From contig NZ_JAJSLW010000006.1 in the NCBI RefSeq assembly GCF_021729145.1, positions 1 to 64,000 on the forward strand: a DNA stretch of 64,000 bases, read 5' to 3'. The DNA is from Membranihabitans maritimus (GTDB lineage Bacteria; Bacteroidota; Bacteroidia; Chitinophagales; Saprospiraceae). Shown one piece after another: positions 28,000 to 36,785 of the stretch. Each line of letters begins with the position of its first letter. The stretch's first letter is position 1. The position numbers and the translations under genes are program-made. The notes under the pieces are model-generated. The model was not told the DNA's origin. It saw only the letters and a list, made by a program, of their open reading frames with translations, and did not search any database.

Positions 28000-28836
28000 T
28001 TAAGATTTATGTTTATACGCATGAATTATTTTTTCCAGAAAATCATTTTGATCCATGGCCCAATATCGATTTGAAAATATCTCAACCTCATTAAAGCCAT
28101 CGAATCCGGTATCTTCTACCCATTCTCTGATTTGGGGGACATCAATACACCCTTCCCCCATCAATCCCCGGTCATTGAGTATATCATCCAGGGGAAATTT
28201 CCAATCACAGATATGGAAAGCAAACAAATTATTGTTTTCCCCACATCGATGAATTTCTCGCTTCAAATTCGAATCCCACCATAAATGGTATACATCCACA
28301 GCCACACCAACAAATTCTGAATCAATTTTTTCAGCCATATCATTAGCTTGTTCCATTGTATTAATAGCTGACCTTGTATCCGCGTATGCGGGATGCAACG
28401 GTTCAATAGCTAATTTAATGTTGTGTTCTTCTGCATGGGGCAACACAGCTTCGATTCCCTTTTGTATTTGCCCCCTTGATTTCTCAAGTGATTGGGAAGG
28501 TTCTGCACCGCATACGAGGACAATCATAGGAGCACCCAATTCAGCTGCTTCTTCTACCATTTTGATATTATCATCAATCGCGACTTTTCGTTTTGATTCG
28601 CTGTCTGCAGGAAAAAAACCACCCCGGCATAAGGAAACTATATCCAAATCTTTTGAACGCAACATTTCTCCCGTTTGGTAGATATCCCGTCCATCGAGAA
28701 CATTTCTCCAAACGGTAATTCCCCCCACTCCATTTTTAGCATATGCGTCAGAAGCCTCTTCCAGGTTCCAGGGCTTGGTAGTAATGGTATGGATGCACAA
28801 TTTGGAATTATCTTCAATAGGTTTTGCCATTTCCAT
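28000..28836 (-). CDS. sugar phosphate isomerase/epimerase (xylose isomerase-like TIM barrel)
   Basis: A 278-residue cytoplasmic TIM-barrel protein. The third codon is also Met (28830) and could be the start. Barrel segments include LCIHTITTKPWNLEEASDAYAKNGVGGITVWR, DLDIVSLCRGGFFP, IKLAIEPLHP (metal Glu), VGVAVDVYHLWWD (Asp/His), and FDGFNEVEIFS (final Glu). It ends 18 bp before the Gfo/Idh gene and starts within 2 bp of the end of the GH88 gene, so the three form one operon. It may isomerise or epimerise the ketosugar produced by the oxidoreductase. Confidence 0.92.
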   Translation of the reverse strand: MEMAKPIEDNSKLCIHTITTKPWNLEEASDAYAKNGVGGITVWRNVLDGRDIYQTGEMLRSKDLDIVSLCRGGFFPADSESKRKVAIDDNIKMVEEAAELGAPMIVLVCGAEPSQSLEKSRGQIQKGIEAVLPHAEEHNIKLAIEPLHPAYADTRSAINTMEQANDMAEKIDSEFVGVAVDVYHLWWDSNLKREIHRCGENNNLFAFHICDWKFPLDDILNDRGLMGEGCIDVPQIREWVEDTGFDGFNEVEIFSNRYWAMDQNDFLEKIIHAYKHKS

Positions 28837-28837
28837 T

Positions 28838-30214
28838 CTATTTTACGCAACTAAAAAAAGTATAATAATCTCCCTCTTCAATTAACCTCTTTGCATAAAG
28901 TGCAACTTCCCGTGCATGGTAGTCACCCCACATACTTGATTCACCATAAGGTATTTTTGCACCTTTCTGAACATGGTCCCACCCATTGGGACGGTGATAA
29001 ATTGAATGCAGAATTAATCCCTGATGCCGGTCATCAGTGCTGAGATATGGTTCATCGAATAAAGTATCTAGAACAGTTAATCCAGCCTGCCAATATTTTT
29101 TTGCTGCCTCCGGCTCAGACTCCTGAAGATATTTTCCCAAGCGAAGCAAACCTTGTGCAGAAATGGCTGCTGCCGAACTATCTATTGGTTCGTAGTCATT
29201 GTAAGGATCAGAAGGACGGGACAAATAATCTCCCAGTTTATATAAATCAGGAGCACCTGTGTCCCAATAAGGTATACCATCGGTTGGAGTATTATCTATA
29301 TAAAAATCGCATGTCGCTTTCGCTGCCTTCAAATATATTTGTGTTATTTCATCTCTGCCACCATACGGCTCTAATTCCGAATCGTCAATTGCGGCCAAAT
29401 ATTCCAATTGTTCCGGAAACCCAGCTACAGCCCAAGCCAATCCACGAGTCCAGGTTGAGAACCCCGTATACCCCTGTTGGGAATTTGGACAACGAAAATT
29501 TCCATCGTTTATATTGAAAACACTTTCGTGTGCTGTTCTTCCCCAGACATCATAACTGTCACGTCCTTCGCCGTAAAAAACAGAGTATTTTGCAGTTGCT
29601 CTGGAATGCAGTATCGCTCGTTCCAACAAACTGGTTCGGGTGTCGTGTTCTCCAAGTAATTCAAAATCCAGCTCATGTCCCACTACCAGGGCCCTAACCG
29701 TGCGTATAGTATCTACAAAAAGCGAATGCGGACCATTAAAAGAACACATAAATCCCCCATCTTTTATATTCGTCCACCGGCGTGCCTGGACAGCACCGGA
29801 AAGTTTAAGGGCAAGTTCATAGAAGTTCTTCTCCCATTCCTTTTCTTCTATCTTTCCTTCTTTCATTAATCGCAGCAAATTCCCATAAGTACTTACATTA
29901 TTAAAACCGTGGTCATGTACTCCAAAATGCCCCACATGGTCTGCCATCTTATCTACAGTAGATTTTCTTCCATAATCCAGGTATGATGTTTCCCCAGTGG
30001 CATCAAATTGAAGAATTGAAGAGCCAAATTCAAAACCCTGTGTCCATTCTGTCCAACCACGGGTAGTATATTTCCCTTCAATAGTAAATACAGGAGAACC
30101 CTGGGAATGGTCATATTCCTTACGGATTAAATCTATTTTTTTTCCAGATAATTCAAAAACTCGATCGACCTTTGATTCAAGGTCTTTAATTAGCAAAGAC
30201 TTGTTTATTAACAT
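28838..30214 (-). CDS. glycoside hydrolase family 88-like (unsaturated uronyl hydrolase), cytoplasmic
   Basis: A 458-residue (alpha/alpha)6-barrel protein of the GH88 type, which removes unsaturated uronic acids left by polysaccharide lyases through hydration of the double bond. The two catalytic Asp positions appear to be D101 in VHDHGF and D168 in LFVDTIRTV. Other family segments are GFSTWTRGLAWAVAG, NTPTDGIPYWDTGAPD and PIDSSAAAISAQGLLRL. No signal peptide is seen, so it works on imported oligosaccharides. It is directly preceded by the AraC-type regulator (69-bp gap) and followed by the isomerase gene, making it the first enzyme of the pathway. Confidence 0.88.
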   Translation of the reverse strand: MLINKSLLIKDLESKVDRVFELSGKKIDLIRKEYDHSQGSPVFTIEGKYTTRGWTEWTQGFEFGSSILQFDATGETSYLDYGRKSTVDKMADHVGHFGVHDHGFNNVSTYGNLLRLMKEGKIEEKEWEKNFYELALKLSGAVQARRWTNIKDGGFMCSFNGPHSLFVDTIRTVRALVVGHELDFELLGEHDTRTSLLERAILHSRATAKYSVFYGEGRDSYDVWGRTAHESVFNINDGNFRCPNSQQGYTGFSTWTRGLAWAVAGFPEQLEYLAAIDDSELEPYGGRDEITQIYLKAAKATCDFYIDNTPTDGIPYWDTGAPDLYKLGDYLSRPSDPYNDYEPIDSSAAAISAQGLLRLGKYLQESEPEAAKKYWQAGLTVLDTLFDEPYLSTDDRHQGLILHSIYHRPNGWDHVQKGAKIPYGESSMWGDYHAREVALYAKRLIEEGDYYTFFSCVK

Positions 30215-30283
30215 TATTAATATTGTTTTTTTACAATATCCAAAAATATTGTATTAAAAAACAACTATTGGGTACAAATCGGG

Positions 30284-31213
30284 TTATTGATGGTACTTTT
30301 CACGCATACTATTTCTAAAGGTGGTAGGAGAATAACCTGTCTTCTTCTTAAAGATTCTACTGAAGTATGACGGGTCTTCAAAGTGAAGGCTATAAGCTAT
30401 CTCTTTACTGGTTTTTCCTGTAAACAGAAGCAATCTTTTTGCTTCCAGAACAATTCGCTGCAGTATTACATCACTGGCATTTTTCCCTGTTATTTGCTTG
30501 CAACAGCGATTGAGATGCCCCGGCGTAATGGCTAGCTTTTCACTATACTCCTGAACCTGGTGTAAATCAGCAAAATGCATTTCTACCAAGTGCTTGAATT
30601 TACCTACCAATTTCAAAGTAGGGTCTTCAACCAACTTACCACTTTCTTTATCCAGGGAAAAAAAATAATGACATTTTCCCAGTACAATTTTGATATAGTA
30701 CCGAATAATACCACGAGCAGATTTGCCCATCCTGGTTTCATCTCCTTTGATGTGCTCTATCAAATTCAAAAGGTCGAAATAATCTGATTCATCCAGCTTC
30801 AAGGTTTGAGGTCCCTGGAGAGGATTAAAAAATGGCAACTTGGCCAACCAGGCAGCATTTTCTTCATTTTCCCCTAACAAAAAAGTAGTTGAAAAAGCAA
30901 GAACGTATCCCTGGTTTTCTTCTGTACCAGCCAAATGGTGAATTTGTCCCGGTGAAATAAAATGGATGCTAAATTCACGAATATCAAATTTCCTGAAGTC
31001 TATTTCGTGATGACCTCCTCCTTTTGTAAAGAAACAAACTTCATAAAAATTATGCCGGTGCGGAACGTTTGTCTCCCCCGGCATAGATGATAAATTCTTA
31101 TTACGTGCGTATTCTCCTTTTAGATGATAGAGTTTAAAGTCAAAATCCTGAGTTGGTTTTTGGGGAAGATCATGAATGGGAATATTTTTCTTGTTTTTAT
31201 GTAACTTATTCAT
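30284..31213 (-). CDS. AraC-family transcriptional regulator with cupin sensor domain
   Basis: A 309-residue regulator. The N-terminal cupin (about 25-130) carries PHRHNFYEVCFFTKGGGHHEIDF and SIHFISPGQIHHL. The C-terminal AraC DNA-binding domain (about 205-305) has two helix-turn-helix units: VQEYSEKLAITPGHLNRCCKQITGKNASD and KTSKEIAYSLHFEDPSYFSRIFKKKTGYSPTTFR. It is the first gene in the direction of the sugar-catabolism cluster and probably activates it in response to a sugar intermediate. Confidence 0.95.
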   Translation of the reverse strand: MNKLHKNKKNIPIHDLPQKPTQDFDFKLYHLKGEYARNKNLSSMPGETNVPHRHNFYEVCFFTKGGGHHEIDFRKFDIREFSIHFISPGQIHHLAGTEENQGYVLAFSTTFLLGENEENAAWLAKLPFFNPLQGPQTLKLDESDYFDLLNLIEHIKGDETRMGKSARGIIRYYIKIVLGKCHYFFSLDKESGKLVEDPTLKLVGKFKHLVEMHFADLHQVQEYSEKLAITPGHLNRCCKQITGKNASDVILQRIVLEAKRLLLFTGKTSKEIAYSLHFEDPSYFSRIFKKKTGYSPTTFRNSMREKYHQ

Positions 31214-31327
31214 TTCCTACATGAAAATTGTACAACTATAATCTTAAAGAAAATATCCTAAGATATTAAATTTTGATAAGCTCGAAAATTCATTTATTCA
31301 GAGAATCGGCTACAAAACTGAGTTAAA

Positions 31328-31556
31328 AGCATGTTTAAATTTAACACTAGGACCTACTTCCGGCAAATTTTATCCTGCGCTTCGTTGTGCGTCGATCACG
31401 TAGCTAAGGCTGGAACCCACCCGGAAAAAGTATTTTCCGGTTCCTCATCGATCGCACATTTGCCGCTTCGCCAGGCACTTTATTCGTCATCTCCTTCGAC
31501 CTCATCCAGAACACAATTTACTCTTCATCGACTCAAAAACCAATTTTAAACACGCT
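31328..31556. repeat. imperfect palindromic intergenic element (about 230 bp)
   Basis: The ends AGCATGTTTAAATTT (31328) and AATTTTAAACACGCT (ending 31557) are inverted copies with 13 of 15 bases matching. The centre is a perfect 8-bp stem with CCGGAAAA (31421-31428), loop AGTA and TTTTCCGG (31433-31440). Intermediate parts also show partial inverted similarity (GCTTCGTTGTGCGTCGAT against GCGGCAAATGTGCGATCGAT read from the other strand). The segment is richer in G+C than the flanking DNA and contains no coding frame of interest. The form suggests a miniature palindromic repeat or a structured RNA. Confidence 0.5.
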
Positions 31557-31749
31557 ATAAGTTGAATGGATAGGTTTAAAATTATTATAATTCTTTTAAT
31601 CCTCTATATCTTCTCAATCAAGTTTGTTCTATCTCCAAGATATACCTGAAATAAATATCCGCAATTGTAATCTACCGTAGAAAAATTTGAAAAAAACAAT
31701 GATCACTAAATATCAGCTCTTTACAACTTTTTAAAAGTGCTGCCATCTC

Positions 31750-32358
31750 CTATCCCATATACGCCTCAACCGCTTTCACTTCCGGGATCATTCTTTTTAA
31801 CATACCTTCAATTCCTGACTTCAACGTTAATGTAGAAGAGGGACATCCGCTACAAGCACCTTGTAAAAGGACTGAAACCACACCGTCATCATAAGATTGA
31901 AACTCTATATTTCCTCCATCTCCGGCAACAGCGGGTTTTACATACGTTTCCAAAAGGTCTTTAATTTTTTGCACGAGTTCTCCTTCATCTCCCGAATATA
32001 CTTTATCATGCTTCTCTTCCTCCATTGATTCGAGGTAGACTTCGTAATCCTCCGTTACTATTACACCATCCTTTTCTACATAGTCCTTTATAAAAGACTT
32101 TATTTTAAGCATAATATCTTCCCACTCATAATTCAATTCCTTGGAGACAGTCACAAAATTATTACTAACATATACTCCCTTTACATAGGGGAATTCAAAC
32201 AAAGCTTTGGCTAGAGGTGAATATTCTTCCGCCAACTCTTGTTCCTGGAAATCCGCCGTTCCTCGAAACAGCATCTTATTGGTGACAAATTTCAGAGATT
32301 CTGGGTTGGGAGTTCTCTCCGTATATAATAAAACCGGATTTTTTGTTGTTGATTCCAT
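31750..32358 (-). CDS. Nfu/NifU-type iron-sulfur cluster carrier
   Basis: A 202-residue cytoplasmic Fe-S protein with two modules. Residues 8-95 are the Nfu N-terminal domain (YTERTPNPESLKFVTNKML, FPYVKGVYVSNNFVTVSK). Residues 125-200 are the NifU C-terminal domain, whose CSGC pair (C169, C172) in GACSGCPSSTLTLKSGIE holds a transferable cluster. It should deliver [4Fe-4S] clusters to apo-enzymes. It follows the Omp28-like gene by 101 bp on the same strand. Confidence 0.96.
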   Translation of the reverse strand: MESTTKNPVLLYTERTPNPESLKFVTNKMLFRGTADFQEQELAEEYSPLAKALFEFPYVKGVYVSNNFVTVSKELNYEWEDIMLKIKSFIKDYVEKDGVIVTEDYEVYLESMEEEKHDKVYSGDEGELVQKIKDLLETYVKPAVAGDGGNIEFQSYDDGVVSVLLQGACSGCPSSTLTLKSGIEGMLKRMIPEVKAVEAYMG

Positions 32359-32459
32359 AATTATTTACCCTTTCGATTTATACCGTCAACGAATAACACC
32401 AACAAAAGTTGAATAAAGACGGCTATTTTATATTATAATCCTGGTAACTGGCCAGGACT

Positions 32460-33476
32460 CTATTGCTTAATAAATTTTCGTACTACCCTGTGCTCCTCAT
32501 TCTCTAAAACCAACAAATAACTACCCGGCCTCAAATCACTAATCGATAGCTGTGAAGTAAAAACAATGGATTTGACTTCCTTACCGGAAATATTGTAAAT
32601 TTTAAGCCTCCCGGGAGTGAATGAGCTAACATTGGTAATATTTAAGTACTCAGATGCCGGATTGGGACTTATCGTCAATTCGGTTTTGCTTATTTCAAGA
32701 TTGTTTGAAGTTAACAAACTCGATTTTTCCGAAACGCTATTCTCGGTAACGATTTCATACTTATCTCCATCCGGGACCCTATTTTCCACCCATGCCACTA
32801 CGTAAATGTTATTTGCACTTAGATCATTAGGGACACTCCCATCCAGTACTATTTCCGTTGTTGCACCGCCTTCCAATGCTCCCACTGCATTGCCACTACC
32901 TCCCTGATCACCCAGAAATTTGCGGAAAACATCGTGAATTTCATAATTTGTACCATCTACGTTGACATTGACTTCTTCTTCTACCATTGCAGCATAAACA
33001 TATAGGTTCTCCATGGAAGTCCCCGTTAAATTACTTACCTCTAATGTTACTTTTCTTGAGGTGCTGCCTTCTTCTTTCATATTTAGACCTACATTTACTT
33101 CATTTTCCTCAAGTGCATTTTCGATATCTGATGCCAAAGCTGAAGAATGTCTCGGTACTCCATTAACAGCTAAACGGGGACTCCCCGTTATACCTCTTAT
33201 TGAATTATTATAAACTCCTTCTCTATTATCCTGTTCACTTTTATTATATAAATACAATTCACAATCAGGGTATGGTGACCCTCTGTGAAAAGTTATATGG
33301 TTCACTTTCCCTTCTACTTTTGCAAGATCCTCATAAATTCCAGCTCTACTTCCCTGGCATATCGGACAGGGGGTATTACTAAAGTGCTCAACTAAAGGTA
33401 TCTTTGTGCTCTGTCCTTCTGCACAAACCACTAATAAAACGAGAAGTAAAGTTGTAAATACCGATAGATTTTTCAT
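32460..33476 (-). CDS. Omp28-like secreted protein with thioredoxin-type CPIC and T9SS sorting domain
   Basis: A 338-residue secreted protein. It has a signal peptide (about 1-21), then an Omp28-related domain with a thioredoxin-like active site CPIC (37-40) in EHFSNTPCPICQG, followed by FHRGSPYPDCELYLYN. A beta-sandwich part follows. Residues 265-338 are a T9SS type A sorting domain (LTISPNPASEYLNITN, LKIYNISGKEV, GSYLLVLE, RKFIKQ), so it is moved to the cell surface by type IX secretion. It starts 1 bp after the DUF6495 gene ends and is co-transcribed with it. A redox or surface-binding role is inferred. Confidence 0.9.
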   Translation of the reverse strand: MKNLSVFTTLLLVLLVVCAEGQSTKIPLVEHFSNTPCPICQGSRAGIYEDLAKVEGKVNHITFHRGSPYPDCELYLYNKSEQDNREGVYNNSIRGITGSPRLAVNGVPRHSSALASDIENALEENEVNVGLNMKEEGSTSRKVTLEVSNLTGTSMENLYVYAAMVEEEVNVNVDGTNYEIHDVFRKFLGDQGGSGNAVGALEGGATTEIVLDGSVPNDLSANNIYVVAWVENRVPDGDKYEIVTENSVSEKSSLLTSNNLEISKTELTISPNPASEYLNITNVSSFTPGRLKIYNISGKEVKSIVFTSQLSISDLRPGSYLLVLENEEHRVVRKFIKQ

Positions 33477-33477
33477 C

Positions 33478-33963
33478 TTATTGATTTTTAAGTTTTTCTA
33501 TGACTTGAAATAATTGATCATTCTTTACTATTAAACAACCTTTTTGCATCAGATCATATATTTCGGTTAATTTATCTTTGGAATATGATTTCTGGGCTGT
33601 AAATATCTTTAATTTTCCCGGAGCTAATTTAAACAATTGTATCAACTCTTCAGGTGTTTGATTTTCAGTAAAATCAATTTTAGTATTATCTTCAATCATT
33701 ATGCCATTCATCGTTATTTGCTCATCGTCGAACTTAAATATCCGAATCGTACCAGGGCTTCGCTGCTCCAAATAATGAACCGATGAAAGTATTTTTTCAA
33801 AAACAATATCACTGAAAATATCAATTAACCTTTCAGCCTTTTCGATTTCTTCCTTTTTAATTCTCTCCCAATCCTTTGCTTCTATTTGATTAGAAGCTAA
33901 AAACTCGACAAATTCCGGCTTCAATTCTTCCAATTCATCTTTCCTTAATCGCCTATATTTCAT
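33478..33963 (-). CDS. DUF6495-family protein
   Basis: A 161-residue cytoplasmic protein of a family found widely in Bacteroidota and known only by number. The N-terminal segment YRRLRKDELEELKPEFVEFLASNQIEAKDWE is the recognisable part. The rest is alpha/beta with many charged residues and no catalytic motif. It is the first gene of a short operon with the Omp28-like gene and diverges from terC. The function is unknown. Confidence 0.8.
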   Translation of the reverse strand: MKYRRLRKDELEELKPEFVEFLASNQIEAKDWERIKKEEIEKAERLIDIFSDIVFEKILSSVHYLEQRSPGTIRIFKFDDEQITMNGIMIEDNTKIDFTENQTPEELIQLFKLAPGKLKIFTAQKSYSKDKLTEIYDLMQKGCLIVKNDQLFQVIEKLKNQ

Positions 33964-34062
33964 ACATTTTCCAACTTTTTCGCAAATTTACAATGCAAGA
34001 ATAGAAATCTACCTTTCTAATTATATTATCTTTAATTTTTTGACAGCAATACACTTGACAAT

Positions 34063-34914
34063 ATGACAATGAACATGCTTATTTATCTTACCTTGCCGGA
34101 TTTTTCACATCCGGAGGTGTGGATGAGTCTTCTCACTCTTACTTTTCTGGAAATTGTCCTGGGAGTCGATAATATCATTTTTATCTCTATCATAAGTGGC
34201 AAGCTCCCCAAAAGTCTCCAAAAAAGAGCCATCAATATCGGCCTGCTCCTCGCAATGATTATGAGGATTTTGTTATTATTTGGTATTTCAATGCTCATTG
34301 CCATGAAAGAGCCCTGGTTTGAAATTCATACCACTTGGATATCGGGAGGTATTTCGGGGCAAAGCGTTATACTTTTTGTCGGGGGATTGTTTTTGTTGTA
34401 CAAGGCTACCTCGGAAATCCATCACAAACTGGAAGGTGATGACGAGCATTCATCTGACAAAAAAGTTACCTCATTCTCATCAGCAATAATACAAATCACA
34501 TTAATAAATGTCGTTTTTTCCATCGACAGCATTTTGACAGCAGTGGGCATGACCAGTGGAATTCAGGGAGCACTATTAATTATGATAGTAGCGGTCGTTA
34601 TAAGTGTATTGATTATGATGGCTTTTGCAGTTCCTGTAGGAAATTTTGTCAATAATCACCCGACGATTCAAATGCTGGGGCTTTCTTTTTTGATTCTAAT
34701 TGGCTTTATGTTACTGGCTGAAGCTGCTCATCTGGCGCACCTGGAAGTATTTGGCCAAACCATTGGAGCCATTCCAAAAGGATATTTATATTTTGCCATA
34801 GCATTTTCACTTTTAGTTGAGTTTCTTAATATGAATGTACGGAAAAAATCCAAGCCGGTTCAGCTTCATGGGGCGCAAGAGGAGGCTAAAAGTGAGGGTA
34901 TTTTAAAACCATAA
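34063..34914 (+). CDS. TerC-family integral membrane protein
   Basis: A 283-residue membrane protein with about eight helices. The TerC signature is LTFLEIVLGVDNIIFISIISGKLP, with its acidic metal-binding residues repeated in the second half as INVVFSIDSILTAVGM. Family members are linked to metal ion export, for example manganese during protein secretion. Met codons at 34063, 34069 and 34075 are all possible starts. It is the first gene of a plus-strand operon with apbE (8-bp gap), the exonuclease and the MbnP/MbnH-like pair, and diverges from the DUF6495 gene across a 99-bp region. Confidence 0.94.
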   Translation: MTMNMLIYLTLPDFSHPEVWMSLLTLTFLEIVLGVDNIIFISIISGKLPKSLQKRAINIGLLLAMIMRILLLFGISMLIAMKEPWFEIHTTWISGGISGQSVILFVGGLFLLYKATSEIHHKLEGDDEHSSDKKVTSFSSAIIQITLINVVFSIDSILTAVGMTSGIQGALLIMIVAVVISVLIMMAFAVPVGNFVNNHPTIQMLGLSFLILIGFMLLAEAAHLAHLEVFGQTIGAIPKGYLYFAIAFSLLVEFLNMNVRKKSKPVQLHGAQEEAKSEGILKP

Positions 34915-34922
34915 AGGATTTA

Positions 34923-35951
34923 ATGAAATTATTTTTTTTAGCCATCTTAATTTGTTTAATTTCTTGCTCTGATTCTGCCGAACAAGAAAAACATTTCCAT
35001 CCCTTGGAAGGACAAACCATGGGTACAAGCTATCACATTATATTCGAAGATGTAAAGGAGAGTAAAATTTCAAATTTACAGGTGGATAGCTTACTGGAAG
35101 CCATTAACCAATCCGTATCTACATATATACCCTCATCTATAATTAGCCGATTGAATGAAGGAGATACTGTAATTGTTGCTCAAGAGAATTCATTTGAGAC
35201 AGACTTTTTCATGAAAAATATCAAAATCGCCAAAAAGGTTTTTGATTGGACAAATGGTTATTTTGACCCTACGGTAATGCCCTTGGTAAATTACTGGGGC
35301 TTCGGGTATACAAAGCGGAACCCGGTTGAAAATATAGATTCTGCGCATATCGACAGTTTAATGTCCGGTATAGGCTTCCAAAAGATTTACCCCTTGTTTT
35401 CCAGGCCAATTTGGCATTTACCTGATGAAACAGAAATAGATTTTAGCGCCATAGCCAAAGGAGCCGCAGTTGACGAAATCAGCCAATTTCTTATTAATAA
35501 AAATATAAATAACTTCCTGGTAGAAATAGGAGGTGAAACCTATACACGGGGACCGGGAAGAAATGGAGAAGGTTGGGTGATCGGCATCAATACTCCGGTG
35601 GAACGTGCAGCTTCCAATGATATATTCGATAAGATTTTAATTTCAGAAAAAGCCATCGCTACGAGCGGCAATTATCGCAATTTCTATGAGGTAAATGGAC
35701 AAAAATATGCACATACCGTCAACCCCAAAACGGGATATTTCGAACAAAGAGATGTTATATCTGCAACTATTGTCGCAGATGATTGTGCGACAGCTGACGC
35801 GCTTGCCACCGCAATGATTGCTTCCGGATTGCAGTTTTCTAAAGATATTTTAGCAAATTTGCCCGCAGAAATTGAAGGATACTTATTATACAATAATGGT
35901 TCTGATAGTTTGTTAATTTATCAGACGAAAGGAATGGACCAATTTAAATAA
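34923..35951 (+). CDS. apbE: FAD:protein FMN transferase (ApbE-like lipoprotein)
   Basis: A 342-residue lipoprotein (lipobox LISC, Cys 15). It belongs to the ApbE family, which attaches FMN covalently to Thr residues of periplasmic or membrane respiratory proteins. Family segments are GQTMGTSYHIIF, TNGYFDPTVMPLVNYWGFG, DFSAIAKGAAVDEIS, FLVEIGGETYTRGPG, AIATSGNYRNF, YAHTVNPKTGY and DDCATADALATAMIASG. The length is normal. The gap to terC is 8 bp and to the exonuclease 9 bp, which indicates one operon. No obvious flavinylation substrate is encoded nearby. Confidence 0.95.
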   Translation: MKLFFLAILICLISCSDSAEQEKHFHPLEGQTMGTSYHIIFEDVKESKISNLQVDSLLEAINQSVSTYIPSSIISRLNEGDTVIVAQENSFETDFFMKNIKIAKKVFDWTNGYFDPTVMPLVNYWGFGYTKRNPVENIDSAHIDSLMSGIGFQKIYPLFSRPIWHLPDETEIDFSAIAKGAAVDEISQFLINKNINNFLVEIGGETYTRGPGRNGEGWVIGINTPVERAASNDIFDKILISEKAIATSGNYRNFYEVNGQKYAHTVNPKTGYFEQRDVISATIVADDCATADALATAMIASGLQFSKDILANLPAEIEGYLLYNNGSDSLLIYQTKGMDQFK

Positions 35952-35960
35952 AATAAAACT

Positions 35961-36785
35961 ATGCATTTCAATCTTACAAAGGATCTTTGTTTCCTAGATA
36001 TAGAAGCTACCGGATTACATGTTATTCATGATAGAATTGTACAATTAGCTCTTATAAAATATCCCAAAGATGGATCCGATCCTACTGAATACGTAGCCTT
36101 GGTGAATCCGGGAAGACCGATATCTGAAGAAGCCTTTAATGTCCACGGAATCTCTGAGCAAATGGTCAAGGACAAACCGTATTTTAAAGATATAGCGGAA
36201 GAAGTCTTATCTTTTATTGGAGATGCCGATTTATCCGGTTACAACTCCAATAGATTTGACATACCAATGTTAATGGAAGAATTGGATCGCGCAGGCTTCC
36301 CCTTAGATATGAGTTCCAGAAAAACCATAGATGTAATGCGAATTTTTACAAAAATGGAACCAAGGACATTATCAGCTGCAGTAAAATTCTACACAGGAGA
36401 GGAAATGGAAAACGCTCACGATGCCCTGGAAGATGTAAGGGCAACAGTAGATGTTCTTAAAGGGCAATTGAGTAGATATGAGGCCACAAAGTATGAAGAT
36501 GAAGACGGTAATATATCCATTCCTATAAAAAATGATATGTCAGCACTTCATGATTTCACCACAGATCTCCGATTTGCAGATGTAACCCAAAAATTAAAAT
36601 ATGATGTGAATGGAATTGTGGTTTTCAACTTTGGGAAATACAATGGCCAACCTGTTGGAGAACTATTGTACAAAGACCGCCAATATCTCGGATGGATGTT
36701 AAACAAGGATTTTTCTTATCAGGTAAAGGATATTATTCAAAAAGAAGTAAAGGCCTATGCTGATAAACTCACCAGGGAAAATTAA
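35961..36785 (+). CDS. DEDDh 3'-5' exonuclease (DnaQ-like)
   Basis: A 274-residue cytoplasmic protein. The exonuclease domain covers about 5-170, with motif I FLDIEATGL (Asp and Glu), motif II GYNSNRFDIPMLMEEL and motif III HDALEDVRAT (His and Asp). Residues 195-274 are an additional C-terminal segment (VNGIVVFNFGKYNGQPV, YLGWMLNKDFS) resembling a small module found at the end of several Bacteroidota exonucleases. The last 29 bases overlap the start of the next gene, so translation is likely coupled. Its nucleic-acid substrate is unknown. Confidence 0.93.
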   Translation: MHFNLTKDLCFLDIEATGLHVIHDRIVQLALIKYPKDGSDPTEYVALVNPGRPISEEAFNVHGISEQMVKDKPYFKDIAEEVLSFIGDADLSGYNSNRFDIPMLMEELDRAGFPLDMSSRKTIDVMRIFTKMEPRTLSAAVKFYTGEEMENAHDALEDVRATVDVLKGQLSRYEATKYEDEDGNISIPIKNDMSALHDFTTDLRFADVTQKLKYDVNGIVVFNFGKYNGQPVGELLYKDRQYLGWMLNKDFSYQVKDIIQKEVKAYADKLTREN

